A stretch of DNA of 64,000 nt from positions 1 through 64,000 of the forward strand of contig JARLJW010000057.1 of the NCBI GenBank assembly GCA_031290985.1. The letters run 5' to 3'. Within the stretch, counting starts at the first letter, position 1. Each line of letters opens with the position of its first letter. The notes below the pieces were generated by a model. That model had not been told where the DNA came from. It searched no databases and was given only the letters and a program-made list of their open reading frames with translations. Positions 40,161 to 48,989 of this stretch are shown here, one piece after another. Made by a program: the position numbers and the translations under genes. This DNA comes from Verrucomicrobiia bacterium. GTDB lineage: Bacteria > Verrucomicrobiota > Verrucomicrobiia > Limisphaerales > UBA11358.

Positions 40161-40727
40161 TCAACGCGTCACCTGGTCGTCGAACGTCCACATTTTTCTG
40201 TCTTCACCGGCGGAGCGGATTTCCATGACCTTGCCGGAGAGTTGGTGGAAGAAGAACGGCGTGCCCCAGGCATCAATCAATTCACCCTTGTCATTTACGC
40301 GTAGACCGGATTCTTCAGGGATGAAATTGACCTGCTTGGGGTTTTTGCCCATGAGCGTGGCGGTGATCTCTGAATTGTCGCCGACAGGATTTTCCCCGAA
40401 GACTGACGCGTAGTTGTGCATCACCACGCGGGCATTATCCAAAACCGTCAGCGGTGGCAGGCCGGAGATTGCCGGAGCAGAAGAAGTGGCGATTGTGGTG
40501 GTGGCAGCCTGCGTAGCTACGACAGGTGCGGCTTCGGGAGTGGCCGGCAAAACATCCGGCGCGCCAGGCGCGGGAGAATTGTTTCCGCCGGGCTTATTGC
40601 CGCCAGCGGCTGAGCCAGGGTTATCTGGCGTTACCGGAACGGGCGTCGTGTGATTTGGGGATTTTAAAACCAACCACAACCCGGCGGCGATGACGATGGT
40701 TACCAGCAGAAACCACGCTTTCTTCAT
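40161..40727 (-). CDS. Membrane-anchored protein with pseudopilin-like C-terminus
   Basis: The 188-aa protein has an N-terminal anchor (WFLLVTIVIAAGLWLVL), a Pro/Ala/Gly-rich linker and a C-terminal domain (GDNSEITATLMGKN, DAWGTPFFFHQLSG, RSAGEDRKMWTFDD). The WGTP...SAG.D pattern resembles the calcium-site end of GspG-type pseudopilins. It overlaps the DUF1501 stop by four bases and so is third gene of the exported-protein operon. Role unknown. Confidence 0.6.
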   Translation of the reverse strand: MKKAWFLLVTIVIAAGLWLVLKSPNHTTPVPVTPDNPGSAAGGNKPGGNNSPAPGAPDVLPATPEAAPVVATQAATTTIATSSAPAISGLPPLTVLDNARVVMHNYASVFGENPVGDNSEITATLMGKNPKQVNFIPEESGLRVNDKGELIDAWGTPFFFHQLSGKVMEIRSAGEDRKMWTFDDQVTR

Positions 40728-42220
40728 GACATGAAACCAAGATTAGGCGTGGTAAAACGTCCGAGGTTGGGAAAAACAACGGGGAGATTCCCCGGATCCA
40801 CTCCGAACCAGGTCGCGAGCGTGGCGAAATATTGGTCGATGGAAGTGGTGGGAATCCAGCGGCCAGTGCTGGTGTCATCCGGTCCGTTTACGGCGAGGGT
40901 CGGAAATGTGCCGTAGGTCCTGCCGCCCAGAACGGAACCGCTGCTGGTGGCGCCGGCACCGCCGCAGATGAGGTGATGACTGCCCCAGCCATGGTCGCTG
41001 CCTTGGCCATTGCTCGGAAAAGTGCGGCCAAAATCGCTGGCGGTGAAGGCCGTGACCTGGTTCTGCAAACCGAGCTGCTCCATGGCGCGCTGAAAGACGA
41101 GCAGGGACTGGCTCAGATCTGCAAACAGGTTGGCGTGCGCGCCGAGAATCACGTTGTTGGGGTTGTTGTTGGAATAATTGGTCTGGCCGGTGTGCAGGTC
41201 GTACCCGCCGACCTGGCAGAAAAAAATCTGGCGCTTCATGCCAAAGCCGTTCGTCGGCGAACCTGTGGCGCGGTTGCCGGCCTCAATAAGGCGCGCCACC
41301 ATCTTCAACTGCGAACTCAGGCTGGAATTGAACGTGCTGCCGCCATTGGGCGTGGTGATGGTGCTGGGAAATGCCACGTTGAAAAAATTGGTCGGTGCGG
41401 AATTGGTGATGGCGTTGTTGAGCAGCGCGCCGGTGTTGATGGAGTGCGCGGCGACCCCGGCATAGGCATTGGCCTGCAGGTTGGGATAGGGCAGGCCCAG
41501 GATGTTGGTGAGGGCGGCGAGGCGCGCACCGCTGACGCCCTGCAGGGCGATGGCGCCGCCCGTGGAGACGGCGTATTGCGAGACGATGTTGCCGACCTCA
41601 AAGGTGTTCGCGCCCGCGAGCGAGACGGAAAGCGACACCGGGGCGTTGCCGTTGACGGAGTTGAGCAGGTCGGCGCAGCGTCCGCCCCAGCCGGTCGTCG
41701 GCGGCTGGTCGGGCACGGAGGTCTGCCACTGGGTCTGCTGGTCGGCGTGGGAAAAAAGCTGCGGGGGCCGGGCGACGCTGCCGTTCAAGTAATGAGTGCG
41801 GTCGATTTGAGCAACCAGCGTGCCGGTATTGAAGAGCAGGGCCAGCTTGCCTTCGTTAAAGAGCGTCTTGAGTTCCGGACATGCGGGGTGCAGCCCGAAG
41901 GTGTGGCCCGCCGGATCGGTATACCCATCAAGCGTCTGCAGCGAGCCTTGGGGCAGCGCGAGAATGGGGGTGCGGATGGCGGCGTAATTATTATATTCGG
42001 AAGTAACGGTGGGGACGATGAGGTTGTTGGAGTCATTGCCGCCCTGCAAAAAAATGCACACGAGCGCCTTGTAGTCAGAGATGTTCGATTGCGCGACGGC
42101 GGCGTTCATGAAGCGCAGGTCGCGGATGGCGGCGGTCATGGCGGCCGTGCCCATGGCGGCGCAGGCGGCCCGGCGGAGAAAGGCGCGGCGCGTGATGAGG
42201 GAGGCGTTTTTCTCGTTCAT
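40724..42220 (-). CDS. DUF1501 exported protein (Tat substrate)
   Basis: The 498-aa protein starts with a twin-arginine signal (TRRAFLRRAACAAMG). DUF1501 features follow: FLQGGNDSNNLIVP near residue 55, LHPACPELKTLFNEGKLALLFNTGTL, and the C-terminal TASDFGRTFPSNGQGSDHGWGSHH block. The fold belongs to the alkaline-phosphatase/sulfatase-like group by family knowledge; substrate unknown. It follows the DUF1800 gene by three bases. This pairing is widespread in Verrucomicrobiota and Planctomycetota. Confidence 0.88.
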   Translation of the reverse strand: MNEKNASLITRRAFLRRAACAAMGTAAMTAAIRDLRFMNAAVAQSNISDYKALVCIFLQGGNDSNNLIVPTVTSEYNNYAAIRTPILALPQGSLQTLDGYTDPAGHTFGLHPACPELKTLFNEGKLALLFNTGTLVAQIDRTHYLNGSVARPPQLFSHADQQTQWQTSVPDQPPTTGWGGRCADLLNSVNGNAPVSLSVSLAGANTFEVGNIVSQYAVSTGGAIALQGVSGARLAALTNILGLPYPNLQANAYAGVAAHSINTGALLNNAITNSAPTNFFNVAFPSTITTPNGGSTFNSSLSSQLKMVARLIEAGNRATGSPTNGFGMKRQIFFCQVGGYDLHTGQTNYSNNNPNNVILGAHANLFADLSQSLLVFQRAMEQLGLQNQVTAFTASDFGRTFPSNGQGSDHGWGSHHLICGGAGATSSGSVLGGRTYGTFPTLAVNGPDDTSTGRWIPTTSIDQYFATLATWFGVDPGNLPVVFPNLGRFTTPNLGFMS

Positions 42221-42223
42221 AAA

Positions 42224-45200
42224 TCATTTTTGGATCGTGAAGTCCGGGGAATTGATCAGCAGGTGGATGACGGCGCGGACTCGGTCGCGAATCTGCGACT
42301 GCGTGGGCGGCGTGCTGTAGGCAAAGTTGGTGGTGTTGGTGACATAGTTGACAATGGTGGCTTTGGCGGCGGCATTCAACTGGCCGGCCAGCAGGAGGGA
42401 GTTGAGGTTGTCAACGAGCCCGGGGATGCCGGCGGCCGAGGTGTTGTTCGTGGTCATCCACGGGCCGATGTCGAGCACGATGCCGCCATTGCCGACGGTG
42501 AAGCTGGAGAGGCCGTTGGTGTTGGCGGTGTTGTTCAGGATGCCGGCCTCAAGGAAATTCATCTGCAAGGCGACGCCCGTGTCCGACGTGAGTTGGAATT
42601 CCGGCGTGGTCAGCCCCGCCGATGAGAGCGCGCCCGGAAATGCGTAGTTCGGGTAGAAGAAATTGAAAACGGTGCTCGCGTTCAACGGTGATTGCGAGAG
42701 GTTGTAGGTCGCACCATTGTCGGTTTCCCCCATGTTCCAGGTGCTCCACTGCACGGTGGCGGTGCCGGAGCGGGTCAGCGCAGGCGGGCCGAGCGGATAA
42801 AGGCTGAAGCCGCTTTGCGTCTGGCTGGTGGAGTTGGTGGCCACCACGGTGAAGTGCAACGGATCAGGGATGCCCTTGACCTGATACTGGCCGTCCACGG
42901 GCAGGGCGCTGTTGAAGACGATGTACAAGGTCTCGTTCGTGACGAGCCCGTGCGGCGCGGCACAACTGATGGTGACATTGGTGCCGCTCTGCACAAAGCC
43001 GCTGGCCGCAATCTTGGGCAGCAAACAATTGCCGGCGCGCACCGCGCTGTCGGGGGTGGAGACGGTGAAGGAGTTGGCGGAATTCGTCCCCGCGACCAGG
43101 TATAGGCCGTTGACCGCGCCTCCGGTCGTGAACACGAGATAGCCGGCATTGCCGGGAACAAGGCCGTTGCCGTTGAGGTTCACGGTGATGACATTCGTAT
43201 TCTGCGAATAGGTGCCGGTGAGCAGGTTGGGGCAGTTGACCGTGAACGAGTTCGTGCCGGTGTAGGTGACGCTGTAATTTTGGTTGGGCGGGGCGGGGTT
43301 GCCGGAGGTGTCCGCAAAGCTCATCGCCACCGTGTCGCCGGTGTTCATGCGATGGGGCAGAAGCGTGGTGATGGCAATGGTCTGCGAGCCGCTTTCAATG
43401 TAGGTCCCGGTCTGGCTGGGCGGCGCTGGAAATGCCCGGGCCGCCGCGGTGACGCGCAGCATGGGTTCGCGTTGTTTGCCGTAGGTGGGAACGTTCAGCA
43501 TGTTCGGGTCGCGCGCCTCGGGGTCGAGCAGGATGGCCTTGACCACCGCCGCCATGTCGCCCCGCACGCCGGCACCGTTGTCGTTGAACGTTTGCACGAC
43601 CCGGTAAAGATAGCCCCGGCTGGGATTGCTGGTGACGAGCCGCTGGATCAACTGGCGGCAGATGAACGGCCCCACGTTCGGGTGGTTATAAATGGCATCC
43701 AGCGACTGTTCGAGGTCTTGTAGCCCATAGTTGTCGAAGTTTGTGGTGAGGATGTTCGTCTGGACGCCCCACGCGGGCGGGAGCGTGACATTGTCGAGCA
43801 GCAGCTTGGCATTCAAGTCATGGTGCAGCGGAAAGAGGGTCATGGGGTTGGTGTAGTTTACCGGTGGGCTGAAGGTGTTGGTCGGCAGCCGTCCGTTCGC
43901 ACCGTTGGCCTGGAAATAATTCCAGCCGGTGAAGGTGGCGGCGTAGCCGTTGATCACATTTTGGTTGTAGGTCGGCACGAGGTTGCCGGTCGAATCCAGC
44001 ACCAGCGAGCCGTCCGGCCACAGGCGGTTCAGGCCGATGGAGAAAAGCTGGTTGATTTCGCGCGCATAATTTTCGTTGGCATGGATGCCGGTGATGATGC
44101 TGCCCTTGTCGTTGCCCTGCATGTTGAGATACAGGCCCATGGCCGGCGTGAGGGTCACGGATTTGAGCAATGCCCGGAAATTGCCAAAGGCATTGTCGAG
44201 CAGCGTGTCATAATAATAGGCGAGGGCATCGGCGTGATCTTGCAACGTGCCGTTCTGGGAGGTGACCATGATCTCGCTCAGGGCGAACGCCACGCGCTGG
44301 CGCAACTGGTCGGGCGCGGTCACCGCATTCTGCCACCATGAATTGAACCAGTCGCTGCTTGGGTAGACATCCGTGGGGTCGGCGCTCTGGTTCGTCTGCA
44401 CGATGCCCAGGTGATGCGTGGCCGGCAGGGAGATCTGGTTGTTGATCCAGTTCGTGTAACCGATGGATTGCACCAGGGCGATATCGGCGGGGCTGGCGCC
44501 GTAAGTGGCCTGGGCCAGGAAGCGCACCGCGCCATTCGTCGTGGCGGAATCATCCGTCCAGCCGGGCGGGGCCGGGGGCACGGTAAAGCTTTGCGCGCCG
44601 CTGGCCAGCGTGAAGTGGCCGCCAATCTCACCGGCCGGAAACGCCGGGGTCTGGATGACGATGGAGCATTTTCCCTCGATCAACGCCTCTTGGATGTCCG
44701 CCGCGCTGAACGGGCTGGCCGGGCTGATCTTCCAGAGATAGCTGCCATCGGCCTGCGGATGAGCGGCGGCGATGTCATAAACAAGCGTCGTGGGATATGT
44801 CAGATACGGATCAGAATAGATATGATCCACATGCGTGCCGGAAATGCCGCTGAGGGTGTAATTCAAGAGCGCCTGCGAACCGTCCGCGCTGACGCGCAAC
44901 GTCGCGGAACCGACGGCGGTGCTGACCGCGCCGGGCAGGGCCAGCATGTTGGCCGTGTAGAGGGTGCCGGCAATGTTGACCGGCAGCGGTGTGAAATAGC
45001 GCGCAACCAGATAGGGCGGCGTGACTCCGGCGGGCACGGTGTTGGTGCCGGTGGGGTCAGGCAGCCAGCCCACGGACCAGTGGTCATTGGTGCTGGTGCC
45101 GGCCTTGTGCAGGACTTCAAAGTAGTATTTCTGACCGGCATTCAACGCCAGCCAGCCGGAGCGCTGGTTCGACTGCAGATTCCACTGGTGCGGAGAGGTG

Positions 45201-47200
45201 CCGTTCTGCCCGCTGGCGGTGGGGTTGTTGGTGGGGGTGACCCAGCAGCGCAAAATCTTGTTCACCGGTTCGATGTTGTCAGAAATCCAGAGCTGGGCGG
45301 AGTCGCTGCCGGCGATCCAGAAATAATAATTGGTCGTGGCCGGGGCGATGAAATAGCCGCGCACCCGTTCACCGTAGTTGTCGCCAAAATTCGTCATGCC
45401 GTCCAGTCCCGTAAAGCCGCCGGAGATGTTCGGGAACGTGCTGAGCGGGATGTCCGAGATGTTGATCCCGGGAACATTGGTCCACACCTCGCGCGACACC
45501 GCGCTGCCGGTGTTGTAGATGACGATGTCCACGACGGAGGCGCTGACACCCGCGGCGTTGCTGGCCGTGAGCGGAACCTGATAATCGCCGGCGAGCGACG
45601 GCGTGCCGCTGATGAGCCCGTTGGTGATGTTGAAAACGAGGCCCGGCGGCAGGTTGGTGGCCGTGAAACTTTGCGGTGTGTTGGCCGCCGTGACGGTGAA
45701 GCTGAACGGTTGCCCGGAAAATCCCACCGCCGACAAGGGGCTGGTGATGGTGGGCAGTCCGTTGGAACTCACCACACCACCGGTGCTGTTGGTCGGATAC
45801 AGGCGGTTGCCGGGAACGACCTGCTTCGACTGGTCGGCGCTGTACCAGGACAAGTGCGCTTGTGCCGAACTGCCGGCCTGGAGATATTCCAGCTTCAAAT
45901 CATAGCGGGTGCCGGCCTGCAGGGCGATGGCACCGGTCAGATCCGAGGCCGACTTTGCCGCCCAGTTGTCGATGATCAACTGGTCGTTCACCCACAATTT
46001 GCAGCCATCGTCGGAATTCACCACGAAGAAATAGGTTTCCGAGTATTGCGGCTGGACCTGACCCGTCCAGCGGACGGAGTAAAGCCCGTTGCTGAGGTTG
46101 GGCAGGTTGAGATTGCCCACCCACACGAAATCCACCACCGGATCAATGCGGTTGGTAATGAGGTTGGCGGGGTTGAAATTATTGGTGCTGGTGTACGTCG
46201 TGCTGGAATTCGTGTAGTACCACGCGGTCAGGCCGGTGCCGTTGGCCGTCGGCGAGGGGTAGATGACCACGCTTGCGTTGCTGGCGCCGCCCACAAAATA
46301 ATTTGTGCCCGGGCGCAGCTTGATTTCGGCGATGACGGGGGCGAGCAGGTTCGTATTGGCCAGCGGCAGCAAGGAGACCGTTTTGGCAACCGTGCCGGCG
46401 GGCAGCGTGACGGAGCGCGCCAGTGTGGCGTGATCAACACCTTCCTTGGCGCAACCGACATTGGTTCCGAGCGTGAAATTGACCGTGACCGTGTTCAGGG
46501 CAAAGCCGCCGCGGGTGAAGGTGAACACGCCCAGGTCGGTCGCCGCTTGTCCGGGATCGGGCTGCACCGTCACCGGATCCGTGGCGGTGACGGTGATGAC
46601 GTTCTGTTGGGCCAACAGGTTGGTGGCGTACTGGTAATCGCCCATGGCGACGCCATTGCCATCGAGGGTGGCGTTGCTCAGGGCGTTGCTGGGGTCGAGG
46701 CCCAGCTTGTATTCCTCCCAGTCATTCACGCCGTCGCCATCCGTGTCCACATCCGCAACCACGACGCGATAAAACTTCATCGCATTGCCGCCCGGCGAGG
46801 GAAAGGCGAAGCTGGTGCCGGTGCGGACCACGGTGCTGGTCTCCGTCAGCCAGTTGGTGCTGCCGAGGTTAGTGGTGCTTTGCAACTGGTATAACTTGCC
46901 CAGTTGCGCGGGCATGGAGATGACCGCATTGGTCGGCGAAACGGCCAGCGCGGAAATTTTCGGAAGCGAAACCGCATTAAAGGGGTCGGTGCCCGCCGTG
47001 GCTTCGTTGATATTGGAGACCCCGTCGTTGTCCAGGTCCGCCGCCGGGGGGAGATTGGTGGCATTATAAACCCACTCCCAGACATCGCTCATGCCGTTGC
47101 CGTTCAGGTCGATCATCTGGGCGCCGGCGGGGAAGGCCATGAGCAACGCGGCGAGAGCGCCGGCGATGCGCGAAAAAATGACAGCAGATTTCAAATTCAT
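42224..47200 (-). CDS. Large exported DUF1800 protein with PA14, Ig-like and CHRD domains
   Basis: The protein has about 1658 aa from the ATG at 47200, which opens a clear signal peptide (VIFSRIAGALAALLMAFPAGAQ). Asp-rich calcium repeats (DLNGNGMSD, DLDNDGVSN, DTDGDGVND) are followed by a PA14 domain (GLTAWYYTN...NSDDGCKLWVNDQL), a putative Ig module (ITSPLSAVGFSGQPFSF), a second PA14-like module and a CHRD domain (LNYTLSGISGTHVDH..GEIGGHF). The DUF1800 region begins RFLAQATYGAS with QLRQRVAFALSEIM. It is first in the three-gene leftward operon. The role may be polysaccharide binding or degradation at the surface, which is an inference. Confidence 0.85.
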   Translation of the reverse strand: MNLKSAVIFSRIAGALAALLMAFPAGAQMIDLNGNGMSDVWEWVYNATNLPPAADLDNDGVSNINEATAGTDPFNAVSLPKISALAVSPTNAVISMPAQLGKLYQLQSTTNLGSTNWLTETSTVVRTGTSFAFPSPGGNAMKFYRVVVADVDTDGDGVNDWEEYKLGLDPSNALSNATLDGNGVAMGDYQYATNLLAQQNVITVTATDPVTVQPDPGQAATDLGVFTFTRGGFALNTVTVNFTLGTNVGCAKEGVDHATLARSVTLPAGTVAKTVSLLPLANTNLLAPVIAEIKLRPGTNYFVGGASNASVVIYPSPTANGTGLTAWYYTNSSTTYTSTNNFNPANLITNRIDPVVDFVWVGNLNLPNLSNGLYSVRWTGQVQPQYSETYFFVVNSDDGCKLWVNDQLIIDNWAAKSASDLTGAIALQAGTRYDLKLEYLQAGSSAQAHLSWYSADQSKQVVPGNRLYPTNSTGGVVSSNGLPTITSPLSAVGFSGQPFSFTVTAANTPQSFTATNLPPGLVFNITNGLISGTPSLAGDYQVPLTASNAAGVSASVVDIVIYNTGSAVSREVWTNVPGINISDIPLSTFPNISGGFTGLDGMTNFGDNYGERVRGYFIAPATTNYYFWIAGSDSAQLWISDNIEPVNKILRCWVTPTNNPTASGQNGTSPHQWNLQSNQRSGWLALNAGQKYYFEVLHKAGTSTNDHWSVGWLPDPTGTNTVPAGVTPPYLVARYFTPLPVNIAGTLYTANMLALPGAVSTAVGSATLRVSADGSQALLNYTLSGISGTHVDHIYSDPYLTYPTTLVYDIAAAHPQADGSYLWKISPASPFSAADIQEALIEGKCSIVIQTPAFPAGEIGGHFTLASGAQSFTVPPAPPGWTDDSATTNGAVRFLAQATYGASPADIALVQSIGYTNWINNQISLPATHHLGIVQTNQSADPTDVYPSSDWFNSWWQNAVTAPDQLRQRVAFALSEIMVTSQNGTLQDHADALAYYYDTLLDNAFGNFRALLKSVTLTPAMGLYLNMQGNDKGSIITGIHANENYAREINQLFSIGLNRLWPDGSLVLDSTGNLVPTYNQNVINGYAATFTGWNYFQANGANGRLPTNTFSPPVNYTNPMTLFPLHHDLNAKLLLDNVTLPPAWGVQTNILTTNFDNYGLQDLEQSLDAIYNHPNVGPFICRQLIQRLVTSNPSRGYLYRVVQTFNDNGAGVRGDMAAVVKAILLDPEARDPNMLNVPTYGKQREPMLRVTAAARAFPAPPSQTGTYIESGSQTIAITTLLPHRMNTGDTVAMSFADTSGNPAPPNQNYSVTYTGTNSFTVNCPNLLTGTYSQNTNVITVNLNGNGLVPGNAGYLVFTTGGAVNGLYLVAGTNSANSFTVSTPDSAVRAGNCLLPKIAASGFVQSGTNVTISCAAPHGLVTNETLYIVFNSALPVDGQYQVKGIPDPLHFTVVATNSTSQTQSGFSLYPLGPPALTRSGTATVQWSTWNMGETDNGATYNLSQSPLNASTVFNFFYPNYAFPGALSSAGLTTPEFQLTSDTGVALQMNFLEAGILNNTANTNGLSSFTVGNGGIVLDIGPWMTTNNTSAAGIPGLVDNLNSLLLAGQLNAAAKATIVNYVTNTTNFAYSTPPTQSQIRDRVRAVIHLLINSPDFTIQK

Positions 47201-47354
47201 GGTGCGGCACGGCGACAATTTCAGGAACGGTCTCACCGTGCCTCCGCCATTGGTGAAAGTCAAGTGACCGGAGCCGTTTTTCAGACCGGCCGGCGATTTA
47301 TGACAAAGAGGGTTGCATCCCGCCCGGAATTACCTAATGTTTTACCGTCATTAA

Positions 47355-47735
47355 GTGAACACAAATGGGAACAGCAGACGGCATATTTTGGTGGTAGACG
47401 ATGAACCCAGTGTTTGTCGCGCCATTAAGATGTTATTGGAGGTTGATGGCCACGAAGTCAGCATTGCGGCTGGTGGCTATGAGGCGCTCGACATTTTTGA
47501 CGCGGCCAGCTTCGACCTCGTCCTGACCGATTATTCCATGCCCGACATGAAGGGCGATGAATTTGCCGCCATCATCAAGCAGCGCCGTCCCACCCAGCGG
47601 ATCATCATGATTACCGCCTTCGGCAGCGAATTGAAGGCCTCCGGGAAATTGAACGGGCTGGTGGATGCGTTGATCGACAAGCCGTTTTCCCTCGCCGACC
47701 TTCGGGCGGTGACGGCGCGGGTGCTGGCCGGTTAG
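47355..47735 (+). CDS. Single-domain response regulator
   Basis: The 126-aa receiver has acidic residues D15/D16, phosphoacceptor D59 (VLTDYSMPD), T87 and K109 (IDKPFS), all in place. There is no output domain, so it may act as a phosphate shuttle or by protein contact. The start is a GTG at 47355 with no evident Shine-Dalgarno motif. Divergent from the DUF1800 operon and convergent with the PAS-receiver gene. No histidine kinase is adjacent. Confidence 0.85.
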   Translation: MNTNGNSRRHILVVDDEPSVCRAIKMLLEVDGHEVSIAAGGYEALDIFDAASFDLVLTDYSMPDMKGDEFAAIIKQRRPTQRIIMITAFGSELKASGKLNGLVDALIDKPFSLADLRAVTARVLAG

Positions 47736-47741
47736 CCGGCC
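47726..47741. terminator. Short palindrome between convergent genes
   Basis: GGCCGG/CCGGCC with a TTAG loop covers the stop codon of the receiver gene. It lacks a T-run, so termination is only possible. Confidence 0.35.
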
Positions 47742-47774
47742 GGGATGCGAATGCCCTCCCGCCGGGCAAACTGT

Positions 47775-48812
47775 TTACCGTGATTCAATGGTCAGCCGCC
47801 CACCGACGGCCAGCTTGTCCTTGAAATCCAGTTGGCGCTCGTATTCTTCCGCGCATTCCGGGCAAAGGCTGGCGGGAATGTTGTTGTCCGCGTTCTCGAA
47901 AAGGCGAACCTGGACCTGCTCCCAAAAATGTTTGTCGTCCCGGATGCGGTGGCAGGCGGAACAGGCCGGCAACAGATTTTGGAGCCGGCTGAGCTGGCCG
48001 GCGGCGGCGGCGAGCTTCTCGAACAATTGCTGGCGGTCCAGCTCCACCTGGCGCTGTAGCCGGATGTCGCGGGCGATGCCGGAGGCGCCGATGACCTCGC
48101 CGTTGGTGCTTTTGATGGGGCAAACGATGACGGACACGGCGACAATATCGCCGTTTTGGTGGAGGCGTGCGGTGTTGCGGAGATTCACGGTTTCGCCGCG
48201 GCGGACGCTGGCGAGGGTGTCGAGCATCTCATCCCGGTGGCTTAAAGGGAAAAGCATCACGATGGAGCGCCCGATCATGTCCTGCGCCTTGTGCCCGTAC
48301 AAACGTTCCGCCGCCGGGTTCCAGCTCAGGATATGGCTGTCGAGGGTCACGCTGTAGATGGCGTCCTCGCTGGATTGGACGATGGCGGCGAGGTGCTGCA
48401 TGGCGGCCTCGGCCCGTTTGTTCTGGCGGCGGTGCTGCGCGGCCTCCCATTCCCGTTCCAAGGCCGGCACGAGCCGGGAAAGATTATTTTTGGTAAGGTA
48501 GTCATTGGCGCCCGCCCGCATCATGGCCACGGCATGTTCTTCGCCGTACACGCCCGAAACCATGATGAAGGGGGTGATGCGGTCGTGGTCGCGCAGCAGC
48601 TTGAGCGCCTCCGGCCCGCTGAAATGGGGCAGGGCATAATCGGAGATGATCGCATCCCACGAATGGAGCTGCAGTGCCTCCAAAAAATCCGCCTGCGTGT
48701 CCACGCAGCGGTGCACGACGGTGTAGCCCTTCTGTTCCAATTCCGCCAGCAACAGCAATGCGTCGTTGACGGAATCCTCCACGATCAGAATCTGCATGAT
48801 GCAATCACCCAT
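47775..48812 (-). CDS. Receiver-PAS protein with C-terminal zinc ribbon
   Basis: The 345-aa protein is read from the ATG at 48812, which has AGAAAGG upstream. A REC domain (E12/D13, D58 in ISDYALP, S86, K108) is followed by a PAS domain (about 150-265, with DAIYSVTLDSHILSWNPAAERLYG). A coiled linker (QLFEKLAAAAGQLSRLQ) and a zinc-ribbon-like end (CSACHRIRDDKHFWEQ...CPECAEEYE) complete it. No kinase or DNA-binding domain is present. The same C-terminal module occurs in the receiver protein at 53505, so both may dock on a shared partner. Confidence 0.82.
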   Translation of the reverse strand: MGDCIMQILIVEDSVNDALLLLAELEQKGYTVVHRCVDTQADFLEALQLHSWDAIISDYALPHFSGPEALKLLRDHDRITPFIMVSGVYGEEHAVAMMRAGANDYLTKNNLSRLVPALEREWEAAQHRRQNKRAEAAMQHLAAIVQSSEDAIYSVTLDSHILSWNPAAERLYGHKAQDMIGRSIVMLFPLSHRDEMLDTLASVRRGETVNLRNTARLHQNGDIVAVSVIVCPIKSTNGEVIGASGIARDIRLQRQVELDRQQLFEKLAAAAGQLSRLQNLLPACSACHRIRDDKHFWEQVQVRLFENADNNIPASLCPECAEEYERQLDFKDKLAVGGRLTIESR

Positions 48813-48989
48813 AAATAAACCTTTCTCCAAGCGTAGATTTACTCTGGCACAATGAATTTTGCCGTCAACAGCCAAATCGTCACCAAAATCACATTTTTCC
48901 TGGTGGCGGATTGTCATGTTCTGCATCCGATAAGTGACGGCCCGCCTCCCGATGCGAAGAAACTCGCTGCGTTTTTCCCTGCATATGAT

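Noticed and set aside
40832-42625. Plus-strand frame of 597 residues
   Set aside because: It is antisense to DUF1501 and the DUF1800 end, with no family resemblance; the minus-strand genes have signals and domains.
44411-46894. Long plus-strand frame of 827 residues
   Set aside because: It is antisense to the DUF1800 gene in a GC-rich, low-stop region. Composition is Gly/Arg/Val-rich without domains or ribosome-binding site.
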